Shown: positions 8,022 to 16,958, counted from the stretch's first letter. The stretch is DNA of 64,000 nt from Acidobacteriota bacterium (GCA_003224085.1 QHYK01000044.1:23562-87561); one strand, 5' to 3'. Numbers and translations are program-made. Notes: generated by a model not told the origin, from the letters alone.

Positions 8022-9224
8022 TCAAGTCATCCAGGAGAGAACCCCGCGCAGATCGATGGTTCCAGTGGAAACTGTGCCTCGCGGCAGAGTCGGTGAAATC
8101 GCAATGGCTTCCTGGTGATTTTCGAACCACGCCAGAAAGAGGGACTTTTCTGATCCTGGCAGCCGCTGCTGGTTGATCCAGTTATAGTAAGCACCCATAT
8201 CTGCGTCCACGAGCGAGCCGACCGGATCTAGTTCCACCTGCTCGGCACTCGGGGACAGCATTTCGTTCATGGGTTTTTGCCGCCGCCGAGGACCAAAACG
8301 GGCAAGCACCGTCAGCGGCTGGGCGCGTCGAAGCGCTTCTCGCGCGGCCCATTGTACAAAGCTCGTGCTGAAGATCTGCGTTCCGGAGGCTTCCGTTAAC
8401 AACTTAATCCGGAACCGATCAAGAGCCGGGTCACCGCCAGAGGCCCCCAAATCCGCTGGCTGCAATTGGGCCATCAGCGTGCGCAGGGCCTCAGGACCCA
8501 TGCCCCTTTTCTGCGTCTCGGCATGGATTCTCGCCAAAATCGTTGCACGAACCTGCTCCATGGCCTTATAAGAAACACAGATGACTTCCGAAGGATGGGG
8601 AAGCGCCTCTCCCCCGTCGATATACCAATGGGCGTAAGGGGCGGGACTCGAGCGAGCCCGCGCTGCAACGGCCTCAAGCAGATGCTGGAGACCGTTTTGG
8701 GGATTGACGGCACTGAAGTAGGCGCCATAGGGGCGCAGTTTTCGAAAAAGCGGCCCTGGCGCAACATCTACTCCCTGACCAATCACTGCGATTCCGAAAC
8801 GGGGCGATGCCGGCAATTCTGGTGCGACCGCCGTGCGCAACCTATCCGCGTAGCTTAGGGCGGCGTGGCGAAACGCATCCATCTGGTGGGTCGCCCAAAG
8901 GTGGGCGGAAAGCTGCTCTACAAATTGCGCCGGGGAAGTGACCCAGTCCGACTTTTCGAGGCTTTCCGACAGCCTGATTTCCGTAAATTCTTGAAACCAG
9001 AACCGAAGGCTCTGCTGCGAAAGGGAGCGCAGGTTGGCAAGTTCCTTCTCTAGGAGCCTGCGCTCTACGGGAAACTTGAAATCGAACTCGATCACTTCCC
9101 GCAACAGGTTAGGAAGGAAGCTCAGGGGCAATCGCCGGAACGTGTCCAGATAATCGAGCGCCAGCTTCCTCGCCTCCGGAGGATAACCGCTGAACTGTTC
9201 GGGCTTTAGGTCTTCCGGGCGCAT
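8022..9224 (-). CDS. uncharacterised 400-residue protein
   Basis: A 400-residue soluble protein without a signal peptide or membrane span. It starts MRPEDLKPEQFSGYPPEARKL and has a helical N-terminal third rich in Leu, Arg and Glu. A central part holds FGIAVIGQGVDVAPG, then YAHWYIDGGEALPHP and an alpha/beta-looking block. The C-terminus includes a conserved-looking acidic loop, DADMGAYYNWINQQRLPG. I do not recognise a family. Its start lies four bases after the stop of the Tat-exported phosphatase-superfamily gene, so the two are almost certainly co-transcribed and probably act together. The normal composition and tight spacing support a real gene. Confidence 0.8.
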   Translation of the reverse strand: MRPEDLKPEQFSGYPPEARKLALDYLDTFRRLPLSFLPNLLREVIEFDFKFPVERRLLEKELANLRSLSQQSLRFWFQEFTEIRLSESLEKSDWVTSPAQFVEQLSAHLWATHQMDAFRHAALSYADRLRTAVAPELPASPRFGIAVIGQGVDVAPGPLFRKLRPYGAYFSAVNPQNGLQHLLEAVAARARSSPAPYAHWYIDGGEALPHPSEVICVSYKAMEQVRATILARIHAETQKRGMGPEALRTLMAQLQPADLGASGGDPALDRFRIKLLTEASGTQIFSTSFVQWAAREALRRAQPLTVLARFGPRRRQKPMNEMLSPSAEQVELDPVGSLVDADMGAYYNWINQQRLPGSEKSLFLAWFENHQEAIAISPTLPRGTVSTGTIDLRGVLSWMT

Positions 9225-9228
9225 AGGC

Positions 9229-10434
9229 CTACAGAACCTCGGTAATCGGCTTGCCCCTGGAAAGCGAGGCGGTGAATCCCATCAGGGAGCCGAGAGTGGG
9301 AACCAGGTCAATGCTGTCGACCGGCCGGTCGTACACCACGCCCCCACGTATGCCGGAGCCTAGGGCCATCATCCAAGTGGTTCGGGAAATGACGTCCCCT
9401 GTCCGGTGGTGCTGAAACCCGTTCCCGCCGGCGTCTTCGTCGGAATCCCGGCCGAAATCCGGAAGTATAAACAGAGTGGTCTTACCCGCATATTCGGGCT
9501 CGCTCTGGACGGCCTTCCAGAGTTCCGCGCACAGGCGATCGGTCCGACGGATTCCTTCGATGTATAGGGAGTACGCTCCTGCATGCGCGATGTCGATATC
9601 GTGCAAGGTAACCCAGAGCAGGCTCGGCGCGAACTGCCGCATCAATTGCCGGACAATATATACGGAAAGTTCGTCCGGGCTCGAAAGCGTCAGCGCGTGC
9701 GCCCGGAAGTCATCCACCGAAAGCTTCAGGATCGTCTCCATTTGCTCCAGCTCAAAGGTATTCCCGCCGAGCTCCGGCGCATACAGCGGTGTTTCGTAGC
9801 TGTCGCGAAGCAAATGTCCGTAATCGCCCCGGCCGGAAGTGGCCGCGCCCAACAAATACTTGGGCAGGATCACCTGGGCTCCCCAACCGGGAGCGAATGA
9901 GCGGTGGCTGCTCTCGCCGATGCGATTAAATCCATTACTGGGAGCAACGACCCACGCGTCCGAAGCCGGCCTCTTCAGTGCTTTCCGAAAGTACTCGAAT
10001 ACCGTGGGAGATTCCGGGGGGAGCGCCGCAAAGTTATTTATGGTTTCGTAGACACCCGTCGCCAAGCTTGCGGTAGCAACGTAGTGCCCGAGTATTCCCC
10101 GGTTGACCACCTGGGTGAAAAACGCCGACTGCGGGATGAGCTCGCGCATCAGGTGGGGAATGTTTTCCTGACCTTCCGGCGCAAAAGTCTCCTGATCGCG
10201 CGCCCCGCCGCCGAAGGTGATCACCACCACCTTCCTCCTGGAGGGAGATCCGAAACCAAGGGGAGCGGAACGCAACAGGGCGGACCCCAGGGCCACTCCG
10301 GTCGCAGAGCGCAGAAACTCTCGCCGGTCGAACGCAACTAGCCGGGCGAGTTCGCAAAGATGGCCCCCTCTCGCCGAGCTCCGCCAAGCGGGGCGGGTTG
10401 TCAGTCGAAATGAGGAGGGCAGCGTCATGGGCAA
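9229..10434 (-). CDS. Tat-exported alkaline-phosphatase-superfamily protein
   Basis: A 401-residue protein with a Tat signal (FDRREFLRSATGVALGSALL, residues 35-54). The mature part begins with KVVVITFGGGARDQETFAPE and ends with the metallophosphatase-like segment VDSIDLVPTLGSLMG. The block TLFILPDFGRDSDEDAGGNGF resembles the metal-binding region of sulfatase, phosphatase and DUF1501 proteins (Asp, Glu and His ligands in GFQHHRTGD). The usual catalytic Thr/Ser after the first Asp is not obvious, so the reaction cannot be named. It lies directly upstream of the unknown 400-residue gene (four-base gap). The first 30 residues are atypical and the true start may be a later codon. Confidence 0.75.
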   Translation of the reverse strand: MPMTLPSSFRLTTRPAWRSSARGGHLCELARLVAFDRREFLRSATGVALGSALLRSAPLGFGSPSRRKVVVITFGGGARDQETFAPEGQENIPHLMRELIPQSAFFTQVVNRGILGHYVATASLATGVYETINNFAALPPESPTVFEYFRKALKRPASDAWVVAPSNGFNRIGESSHRSFAPGWGAQVILPKYLLGAATSGRGDYGHLLRDSYETPLYAPELGGNTFELEQMETILKLSVDDFRAHALTLSSPDELSVYIVRQLMRQFAPSLLWVTLHDIDIAHAGAYSLYIEGIRRTDRLCAELWKAVQSEPEYAGKTTLFILPDFGRDSDEDAGGNGFQHHRTGDVISRTTWMMALGSGIRGGVVYDRPVDSIDLVPTLGSLMGFTASLSRGKPITEVL

Positions 10435-10439
10435 TTCAG

Positions 10440-10953
10440 CTACTCTGGCAGAAAGTAGGCCATGGGGAAACCAGTGTCCAGCCGCGGCAACTGTGCGGCA
10501 AGCGAAATCACCCGCAGCGCGGCGCCCGAGCGAACAACGAAATCGATGAGATTGGGGTTTGCCATAGGAATCCTTCTTTGCGGAATAGACAAATTGCCGA
10601 ATCTCTGCCCGCTGCTTGTCGAGTTCAGAGAGACGCTGCTCGCGGAGGCGCTGATAAACATTGAATCCCTCCTGGGAAGATCTTTTTCACCCGTTCGGAC
10701 GTAGGCCTGGGCCAGCCGGTAATGCACGTCGGCCAAATCTGAATTGCGTTCCCGCGCACGCAAATACTCCAGAATTGGGAAGCAGCTTTTCGAATTTGGC
10801 GGCCGCATCAGGATAGTCCTGCTTCGCATTGGGCGACGCGGCCTGAAAGTCGAGGTCAAGATCCTGCCGGTGAGCCCCGCCCGGAGAAGGCGTGGATAGG
10901 CGGACGCCAAGAAGCGACAACGCCGAAGTCAAAATCCAGGCCCTGAGATTCAC
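10440..10953 (-). pseudogene. degenerate TPR-repeat protein
   Basis: Pieces of one tetratricopeptide protein lie in different minus-strand frames. The first frame begins MNLRAWILTSALSLLG (signal-like) and includes PDAAAKFEKLLP. A second gives YLRARERNSDLADVHYRLAQ followed by AYVRTGEKD. A third continues as GFNVYQRLREQRLSELDKQ followed by RAEIRQFVYSAKKD. This order matches a single ancestral gene with at least two frameshifts. It lies upstream of the phosphatase-like gene and in the same direction, so it may once have headed that operon. Its role is unknown; TPRs mediate protein-protein contacts. Confidence 0.6.
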
Positions 10954-11053
10954 AATATCGTTATCGTATCACTCGATCCGCCCCGAGGATTGCGAGCAAG
11001 GAAACTGCAAGGCCTTCCAATGGAAGCCCTTGCCGGGGTGAACATGACGACGC

Positions 11054-11270
11054 TTAATAGTAAAACTTAACTGCGAACTGGATCTGGCGCGGGTCGTAGG
11101 GCGCGTCGCGGGTCGAGCCGATCTCGCCAAACGTGCTCTTCGGACTAGTGTTCGTGAAGTCAGTCGATCCGGCAATGACTACGACACCATTGCCGCCAAA
11201 TCCGGGTGCGTTGAAGTTCAGGTGGTTGAATATGTTGAAAAACTCCGTTCCGCAGCTCAGTCCGTTGTTG
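11054..11270 (-). pseudogene. C-terminal remnant of a TonB-dependent receptor
   Basis: The minus strand reads TEFFNIFNHLNFNAPGFGG, then FGEIGSTRDAPYDPRQIQFA and VKFYY before a stop at 11054-11056. This is the typical final beta-strand region of acidobacterial carboxypeptidase-regulatory TonB receptors (compare FRTEAFDVLNHPNFGNPN in the intact receptor at 50580-53771). Upstream of about 11270 the frame is lost, although short strand-like pieces (AYQAQLPVTYSRRNQQ) remain in another frame. More than 900 residues of the receptor are missing. Confidence 0.65.
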
Positions 11271-11330
11271 ATTCCTGCGGCTGTAGGTGACGGGCAACTG
11301 AGCCTGATAGGCTGCCCCCCTGAAGAGTGC

Positions 11331-11690
11331 TAATCCAGACGATTTCCCATCCTCGGACGAGTTTATCAGTCGCGCCACTCGCACCCGACATAAAACGCTT
11401 TCCGAGCGGAAGAGTGGCGATGTTAATAATCCATATGTGGGATTGGCCGCTATAACCGTTCTGTCGGTTCGAGGCGTCGGCTCAGAAGTCACCGATTCAC
11501 GCGAGGAATTCTGTGGTCACGCTCATATTTCGCATGGCGTAGGTGAGGCTTGAAGCCGCGCCACGCTTGCGTATTCGGGCGCTGAGTGCCAAGGCGAAGT
11601 TACTACTTGAACCGACGCCTGATGCTTAAACTTGGACCGGAAGTCAGATCGAGATTGAGGTGCAACCCCAAAATTGAAGCTCTGCGCTGA
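11331..11690. other. 360-base stretch with no recognisable gene
   Basis: No frame on either strand has a credible start or motif. The stretch lies between the TonB receptor remnant and the AbiEi remnant and is probably decayed sequence. Confidence 0.4.
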
Positions 11691-11930
11691 CGTCTCATCC
11701 CGGAACCTGAAAAGGCGTTACTCGATTGGATCTACTTGACCCGGCAGGAAGGACTTCCTACGCCTTTCGACGAACTACAGCTCCAGTTTGTCAATGCTGC
11801 AAAACTCAGAAAGTACGCGGAGCGGTTTCCTCGTACGGTTCAGGCAGCGATAAAAGACCTTTTGCTTGAAAAAGCTTCCCGTTGGAAGAACCCGGCCACC
11901 TGCGACAAAACAAGGGGCGAGCGTCGCTAA
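11691..11930 (+). pseudogene. C-terminal remnant of an AbiEi-type antitoxin
   Basis: The open frame begins right after a stop at 11688-11690 and reads EPEKALLDWIYLTRQEGLP, then PFDELQLQFVNAAKLRKYAE and RFPRTVQAAIKDLL. This matches the C-terminal part of AbiEi-family proteins, the antitoxins of type IV toxin-antitoxin systems, where a P-EKALLD-YL motif is followed by a helical domain. The N-terminal winged helix is missing, and no AbiEii nucleotidyltransferase frame follows. It is a fragment of a lost defence or TA module. The family assignment is from motif memory. Confidence 0.5.
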
Positions 11931-11980
11931 GATGATGCGCGGTCACTCAACACTCTTGCTCCAAAGAACACTTGCCCTCG

Positions 11981-12502
11981 TTATGCGCTAAGTTGCCCTG
12001 ACTCGTGTTTTCCGGCGATCCCTAGTTGCCCTTGCACCTGCCGGCTTAGTTCTTCAGGGTTTGCGATCCGGCTAAACGACTCCGTTGTTCCCCCGGTGCC
12101 CCGCACAATCACATCCCCATACCCAAGCATTCTGCCCAACGCCGACTCATCGACGCCCACGCTTTCAACTTTTGAGAGGGTCACTTCAATTGTCTTTCGA
12201 GAGATGAGGCCGGTCTTAATGAGCACGCGCTTGTTTGAAACTGCCACTTCTGTGGCGCTTTTCTTTATCAGCCCGCCACTGACAGAAATCGCAGCAGCAG
12301 TGAGAAGCAGGACGCCAACAAAAATCATCCCGCCATAAGAAACGTCTTTGCCACTCGCCTCGTAGCCGCCAATGACAAACACTAGCCCAATGCTGCCCAG
12401 GAGCAAGCCAACAACCAGAGGTCGAACCAAAACGATCCAGTGGAGGCGGCTTTCATACACAACGGTTTCGCCAGGTACTAGATTCCGCTCGATATAGCCC
12501 AT
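11981..12502 (-). CDS. membrane protein with bacterial PH domain
   Basis: A 173-residue membrane protein. The ATG at 12502 was chosen because GAGGAG lies four bases upstream; a 14-residue in-frame extension exists. The N-terminus YIERNLVPGETVVYESRLHW is typical of YdbS/YdbT-like bPH_2 proteins. Two membrane helices follow (IVLVRPLVVGLLLGSIGLV, then MIFVGVLLLTAAAISV). The PH domain contains the signature VSNKRVLIKTGLISRKTIEV and DVIVRGTGGT. Such proteins are membrane-associated and of unclear function, with links to envelope stress and lipid handling in some species. The gene stands alone between decayed sequence and the DUF4238 gene. Confidence 0.8.
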   Translation of the reverse strand: MGYIERNLVPGETVVYESRLHWIVLVRPLVVGLLLGSIGLVFVIGGYEASGKDVSYGGMIFVGVLLLTAAAISVSGGLIKKSATEVAVSNKRVLIKTGLISRKTIEVTLSKVESVGVDESALGRMLGYGDVIVRGTGGTTESFSRIANPEELSRQVQGQLGIAGKHESGQLSA

Positions 12503-12563
12503 TATGCTCCTCGATGGAATATCGCCGATTATTGCCAAGGCCAAGGAACGCGATTGGCACGAT

Positions 12564-13400
12564 TTATCCTGTTTTCATTCTCAGCGTCCAAGGCTCTAGC
12601 GCCAGCAGTTCGGAGTATTGGGGGTCCTCATCCGGGCAGAAAATGAACCTAGGAGCGCTCCGAATAATCCCTTCCTTCAGGCTCAGGGTCTTTTCTATGT
12701 CTAGCATCTTGGCCTTCATAGCGGGAAGCGACCCCGGAAGCGCCCCCCTCAATGCGTTGGCTTCTTGTTCTTTACCGGCACTGACTAGTTCTGTCCATTT
12801 GCGCTCTCGTTCGAAATCATGAGTGATGAGCAGGAACCTTGAACCCGGATGATCTGAGGTAACCAACGCCGTGCCGTTTCTTGCAGTCACGAGCGTCCAC
12901 TGCATTTCGGCCAGAATTGGCACAAACTCCTCTGCCTGCATCATTACGTCAAGACTCAGCACCGGATTGACCTGAATCTCGAATGCGTCCTCCTCGACAC
13001 TCTTGCGCAGGTCCTCCGCCGTAACCCCATAGTCCTTTCCTTGCTCTTTTAATTTCGCTAGACCTTCTTCGATGGCGCCCGGCGCGCGCGCCATCAAAAG
13101 CATCGTTTGTTTAATGATTTTCCCGGCAATTTGCTCAATGCCGCCCCTTTGCAACGGAGTTCTCAATTCCTGAAATGAAATCCAGCGCGTAAGAGCGATT
13201 CGCTCCTCCCAAGAAGGCTGCTCGTTCGAAGTGGCAAGCTTCCGCACAACTGCCATCGCGGGCGACTCGACCTTCTCGTCCAAAAATTGTTCAATTGTGT
13301 CGTCGAACGTGCCGTCCTGGCGTGTTACTGCGTAGAAGATGTCCCGCAAGAGCGCATTCGCCGTCTCCAATTCATCGGGCGTCAGCATTCGGTTTGGCAT
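12564..13400 (-). CDS. DUF4238-like protein, probably missing its N-terminus
   Basis: About 278 residues from the ATG at 13400; another ATG at 13415 and a longer frame to 13484 exist, and none has a good ribosome site. The body fits DUF4238: the YAVTRQDGTFDDTIEQFLDE block, the helical region EERIALTRWISFQELRTPLQ, and the C-terminal LVTARNGTALVTSDHPG, where the S-D-P motif is the hallmark. Family members usually carry 60-80 more N-terminal residues beginning with an HxVPrxYL-type motif. That motif is absent here, so the gene is probably truncated. The family's function is unknown; it often occurs near mobile or defence genes. It lies near the right end of the tRNA-bracketed segment. Confidence 0.6.
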   Translation of the reverse strand: MPNRMLTPDELETANALLRDIFYAVTRQDGTFDDTIEQFLDEKVESPAMAVVRKLATSNEQPSWEERIALTRWISFQELRTPLQRGGIEQIAGKIIKQTMLLMARAPGAIEEGLAKLKEQGKDYGVTAEDLRKSVEEDAFEIQVNPVLSLDVMMQAEEFVPILAEMQWTLVTARNGTALVTSDHPGSRFLLITHDFERERKWTELVSAGKEQEANALRGALPGSLPAMKAKMLDIEKTLSLKEGIIRSAPRFIFCPDEDPQYSELLALEPWTLRMKTG

Positions 13401-13485
13401 AGAGCAAAGTACCATCGTGCAACAAAAACGTCGCGATCCCGTGGATTCTACCACGCGCAAAAAGTGTGGGGCTTTCCTCGGCAAG

Positions 13486-13677
13486 TTAGAGGATTTTTCG
13501 GACCACGCGGTCGATGTCAGCCAGTACCTCTTTCAAATTGCGACGTACGAAGGCACGCTGCCGCGCGAGTGAAGTGTCGGCTGGAAAGCCGGGCGATTTC
13601 ACAATAGCGGCCGCATCCTTGCGAGCCTTCTCGCCCAATTCTTCTGGGGCCGTTTTGAGTTCTACCGCGAAACCGAA
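13486..13677 (-). other. open fragment next to tRNA-Leu, possible gene remnant
   Basis: A 63-codon minus-strand frame reads FGFAVELKTAPEELGEKARK, then DAAAIVKSPGFPADTSLARQ and VRRNLKEVLADIDRVVRKIL. The composition is protein-like and helical, but there is no ATG and only a late TTG. It ends at a TAA at 13486-13488, before the DUF4238 gene. It may be the tail of a gene cut when the segment ending at tRNA-Leu was formed. I do not recognise it. Confidence 0.35.
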
Positions 13678-13714
13678 TCAAACTCAGTTTGTGCTATGTT
13701 TTAGACCTGCCTGT

Positions 13715-13802
13715 GCCCGGGTGGCGGAATGGCAGACGCTGAGGACTTAAAATCCTCCGAGGATTTTTCCTCATGAGGGTTCGACTCCCTCCCCGGGCAC
13801 CA
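13715..13802 (+). tRNA. tRNA-Leu, anticodon TAA
   Basis: A complete class II tRNA. The acceptor stem GCCCGGG pairs with CCCGGGC at 13792-13798, the discriminator base is A, and CCA is encoded. The anticodon stem GAGGA/TCCTC closes the loop CTTAAAA, with anticodon TAA at 13748-13750, reading UUA codons. A long variable arm (CCGAGGATTTTTCCTCATGAGG region) and the T-loop GGTTCGACTCC are present. A 5'-half copy lies 12,017 bases upstream in the same orientation. Confidence 0.97.
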
Positions 13803-13868
13803 GTTTATTCTTTCAGCTCAACACCCGTCAGCAGATGAGAGATTCAGACTGACCGCGGGTTGCAAAAG

Positions 13869-13890
13869 AGGGGAGCCGAAAGGCTCCCCT
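13869..13890 (+). terminator. GNRA-loop hairpin after tRNA-Leu
   Basis: AGGGGAGCC and GGCTCCCCT form a perfect 9-bp stem around a GAAA tetraloop, 67 bases after the tRNA. Only a short, non-uniform sequence follows and there is no clear T-run. It could end the tRNA transcript or act as an RNA stability hairpin. Confidence 0.45.
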
Positions 13891-13993
13891 AGATTGCGAC
13901 CGTACTTTAGTGGACAGGCGCGGCGCGTTGTTCTGGCGTAGATTTGATCGAGCTTTGGTCTGCCCTCAGAGAGAACTGGCAGAGGCTTTCTTT

Positions 13994-14655
13994 TCAAACT
14001 CTCAGCAGGCGTTGCAGCAACCGCTGGAGCACTACCCTGTCATTTGAACCGACATTCGTGAATTCGACGCCCATGCCTTTGCCGGCTCCGACGCTTCGAA
14101 CAATGGCCTCTGCCGTCACGCTTCCACCGGGAACTTCAAACGCCAATCGAACATTTGTACCCACGCGTGGTGGATTTGGCACGCAAATGAAAAACACCGG
14201 CCATTCCGAGCGTCCCTATACGGGAAGTTTGGTGCTCACCCCCGCCGTGCCAAGCCGCCCACATTCCCTTGGGCAGTGCAATCCGTTCGAAGCGGCGCTT
14301 CCTGCTCGAATCCTCTTGATCGGAAGGTTGGGAATGGGCGGGCAGCCGTTCTAGCCATCGTGACAATCGGGCTCGGTCGTCTGGCTGCATGGCAATAATT
14401 TCAATGCCCATGCCTCGCCGAGCGAGCACACTTCGCACAACAGCCCTTGCCCGGACCTCCCCGTGGTCTACATCGAAGAGCACTCGAATCGTGGTTCCTA
14501 CCTGCGGAGGGTAATTCGTAGAGATGAACAAACCGCCAAGCCCCATCGTTATCCACGCGTGATACGCACCTTTGACTTGGGCCCTGCCATGCGACAACCC
14601 AGCCCTTCGGAGTCTTGACTCTCGCATAGCGGCGCTCGGCGGTTGAGCCGGGCAT
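13994..14655 (-). pseudogene. tandem PilZ-domain protein with two frameshifts
   Basis: Three minus-strand frames join into one protein with two PilZ-like domains. Frame one starts MPGSTAERRYARVKTPKGW. Near 14555 a one-base shift leads to MGLGGLFISTNYPPQVGTTI, then GEVRARAVVRSVLARRGMGI. The second domain starts with RKRRFERIALPKGMWAAW. A further shift at a TTTTT run near 14195 leads to FFICVPNPPRVGTNVRLAFE and VTAEAIVRSVGAGKGMGVEF. PilZ domains bind cyclic di-GMP; the usual RxxxR and D/NxSxxG motifs are only partly kept (RRYAR, RRFER). Either the gene is decaying or the assembly has two indels. Confidence 0.7.
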
Positions 14656-14816
14656 CAATCAGTCACCAAAATTCAGGCTACTCAAGAAACAAGGGTTTGG
14701 GTCACGGGTTGCTCTAAGACTAAATCGCGGCTTGGCGCAATGTGAATCGAGGTTACGCTCAGAGGTTTCGTCCGGAACGATTACACCCATTCATCTATTG
14801 ATAACTCTCGATATTT

Positions 14817-16139
14817 TCAAATCGGCCGTACCAACCCCTGCTCCGTCGCGCGGGTGTTGCGCACAAGCAATAAGACCAGAATCATCCCCACAAACGGAAC
14901 AAGTCCCGCGACGGCGACGATTTTGTCGAAGGAATGAGCTGGGAACGCTCGACTGGCGTCGGAAAAATATCCGATCAGCTCAAACGCAATAATCGTCCCA
15001 ATCCCAGCCCCCGTTCCGCTTAATCCGCTCACCGAGGCCACGGCACCACCGGTAAAGAGGTCTGACGGCAAAACGTTAGCAATGGTCGAAAACGCCGCAT
15101 AACAAAAAGTCGCCAATGCGAACAACGCCGCGATCGCAGCCAGATTCACCGCTAAAATCGTGGGAATGAGCAAAGTCACGCCAATTCCTCCAAAGACCAC
15201 CAGCACCTTGCGCGCGGCACCGAGCGGCCAGCCGCGCTTGATCAAGTATCCCGACGCCGCCCCTCCAAAAAAGTTGCCCAAATCCGAGCCGACAAAAGGA
15301 ATCCAGATCACGATCAAGCTGCTCTTCAGCGAAATCCCCTTCGCCAGCAAATAAAGCGGAAACCAATCCACAATGAAGAACCAGACCGGGTCGGTCAAGG
15401 CCTTGGCAAAAATCACTCCCCAGGTTTGCGGCAATTTCAAAAGGGCACTCCATCCGGAGTGGCTTTCAGCCGAAGCCTCGATTCCGGCGGTCTCGCCAAG
15501 AATCATCTGCTGTTCCCTGGGCCCAATGCGCGGATGCTGCCCGGGAAGGTAATACATGCGCCGCCAAACGAATAGCCAAACAAAGCCCAGCAGTCCCGGA
15601 ATCACAAATGCCGGTCTCCATCCCCACCGGAAATAGATTGGCAAGATGATGAACGGTGCAATGGCCCCGCCGATGGACGACCCGCTATCGAACAGTGCCG
15701 CCGCCAGTCCGCGCTCACGTCTTGGAAACCATTCCGAAACCGCCTTGGTCGCGCCAGGCCAATTGGCGGACTCGCCCGCTCCGAGGAGAAGTCGAAACAC
15801 CGCAAAGCTGTAAAACCCACGCGCCAGCGATGTGGCGACAGAGACCACGGAGTACCACAAAACGGAGACGCTCAGACCCCGCCGGGTGCCCACGCGGTCA
15901 ATCAGCCTTCCGCACACGGTCTGGCCAACCGAATAAGCAATTCGAAAGCTAATCAGCAAATTCGCATAATCGGTGTTCGTCCAGTGATAGTCCGCCTTGA
16001 GGTACGGAGCGAGCAGCGCCAGCGTTTGCCTGTCGATGTAATTGATGACCGTGGACGCAAACAGCAATCCTCCAATCCACCACCTTAAATGAGGAATGGG
16101 TGGTACTCCCCGAGAAAACGGTTGATCGGGTGCTGACAT
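14817..16139 (-). CDS. MFS transporter, sugar-acid (ACS family) type
   Basis: A 440-residue inner-membrane carrier with twelve predicted helices. The start WWIGGLLFASTVINYIDRQT is typical of the anion:cation symporter family of hexuronate, galactarate and glucarate porters. The loop between helices 2 and 3 carries GRLIDRVGTRRGLSVSV, the MFS A-motif, and GAGESANWPGATKAVSEWFP is a strong family signature. It probably imports a hexuronate or aldonate with protons. It is followed upstream by nagB on the same strand (57-base gap), suggesting a link to amino-sugar or sugar-acid use. The substrate cannot be fixed from the sequence. Confidence 0.9.
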   Translation of the reverse strand: MSAPDQPFSRGVPPIPHLRWWIGGLLFASTVINYIDRQTLALLAPYLKADYHWTNTDYANLLISFRIAYSVGQTVCGRLIDRVGTRRGLSVSVLWYSVVSVATSLARGFYSFAVFRLLLGAGESANWPGATKAVSEWFPRRERGLAAALFDSGSSIGGAIAPFIILPIYFRWGWRPAFVIPGLLGFVWLFVWRRMYYLPGQHPRIGPREQQMILGETAGIEASAESHSGWSALLKLPQTWGVIFAKALTDPVWFFIVDWFPLYLLAKGISLKSSLIVIWIPFVGSDLGNFFGGAASGYLIKRGWPLGAARKVLVVFGGIGVTLLIPTILAVNLAAIAALFALATFCYAAFSTIANVLPSDLFTGGAVASVSGLSGTGAGIGTIIAFELIGYFSDASRAFPAHSFDKIVAVAGLVPFVGMILVLLLVRNTRATEQGLVRPI

Positions 16140-16196
16140 TTCTTTCTAAGGGCCTTCTCCGCGGCGGAGCGCTGCCGTGCTCGCTCCAGGCTCTTT

Positions 16197-16958
16197 TTAC
16201 CCAGACTTGGCTGTTCCCGGGCTCAATAAGGAAGCGGAATCCCTGTCGAGATAAACCGTCGCATTCGAATGCGTGCGCAAGATGGACGCAGGTGCCATCG
16301 GGCTGATTTCGCCTTCGAAGCAGGATTTCACCGCCCGCGCCTTGCGAGCCTCCGGCACCGTCACAAGGATCTCCTTGGCCCGCAAAATTTGACGGATGGA
16401 CATGGAGATGGCCCTCGCCGGGACATCCTCCAATTTAGCGAACCATCCCTCGCCCACTTGCTGCCGTCGACAGGCCTCGTCGAGACCCACCAAAATATAC
16501 GGCTCATCTGTATCAAAATCCGCCGGAGGATCGTTGAACGCCAGGTGCCCGTTCTCGCCAATCCCCGCAAAAAGAATGTCCACCGGCTTGGAAATCAATT
16601 CCCTGCCGACTTCTTTTGCCACCGCGCGCGGATCACGCTCGCCATCCAACAGATGCTGTTGCGTGATTCCAGTTTTATGAATCAGCCGTTCGAAGAGATA
16701 CTTGCGAAAACTGGCAGGGTGTGTAATCGGTAAGCCGACGTATTCGTCCAGGTGAAAAAGCTCGACGCGTCCCCAATGAATGTCCGGCGCACTGGTCAGG
16801 CATTGCAGAAACTCAATTTGAGAAGTACCGGTAGCCGCCACGATACGCGCCCGCCCCTTGTCGCGGATCATGGCGCGAAGAGATTTCGCAGCGTGCTCGG
16901 CGGCCGTTTGGCTCATCGCCTGTTTGTCTCCAAGAATCTTGATCCGCAATTTCGGCAT
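16197..16958 (-). CDS. nagB: glucosamine-6-phosphate deaminase
   Basis: A 253-residue cytoplasmic enzyme that converts glucosamine-6-phosphate to fructose-6-phosphate and ammonia in amino-sugar catabolism. Diagnostic motifs are [11 protein letters not shown] (phosphate loop, near residue 41), FHLDEYVGL near 69 and [17 protein letters not shown] near 131. In the last motif Glu and Asp take the places of the Asp141 and Glu148 of the E. coli enzyme. This conservative swap is known in NagB-like subfamilies, so 6-phosphogluconolactonase-like relatives cannot be fully excluded. It is upstream of, and co-directional with, the sugar-acid transporter gene. Confidence 0.85.
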   Translation of the reverse strand: MPKLRIKILGDKQAMSQTAAEHAAKSLRAMIRDKGRARIVAATGTSQIEFLQCLTSAPDIHWGRVELFHLDEYVGLPITHPASFRKYLFERLIHKTGITQQHLLDGERDPRAVAKEVGRELISKPVDILFAGIGENGHLAFNDPPADFDTDEPYILVGLDEACRRQQVGEGWFAKLEDVPARAISMSIRQILRAKEILVTVPEARKARAVKSCFEGEISPMAPASILRTHSNATVYLDRDSASLLSPGTAKSG

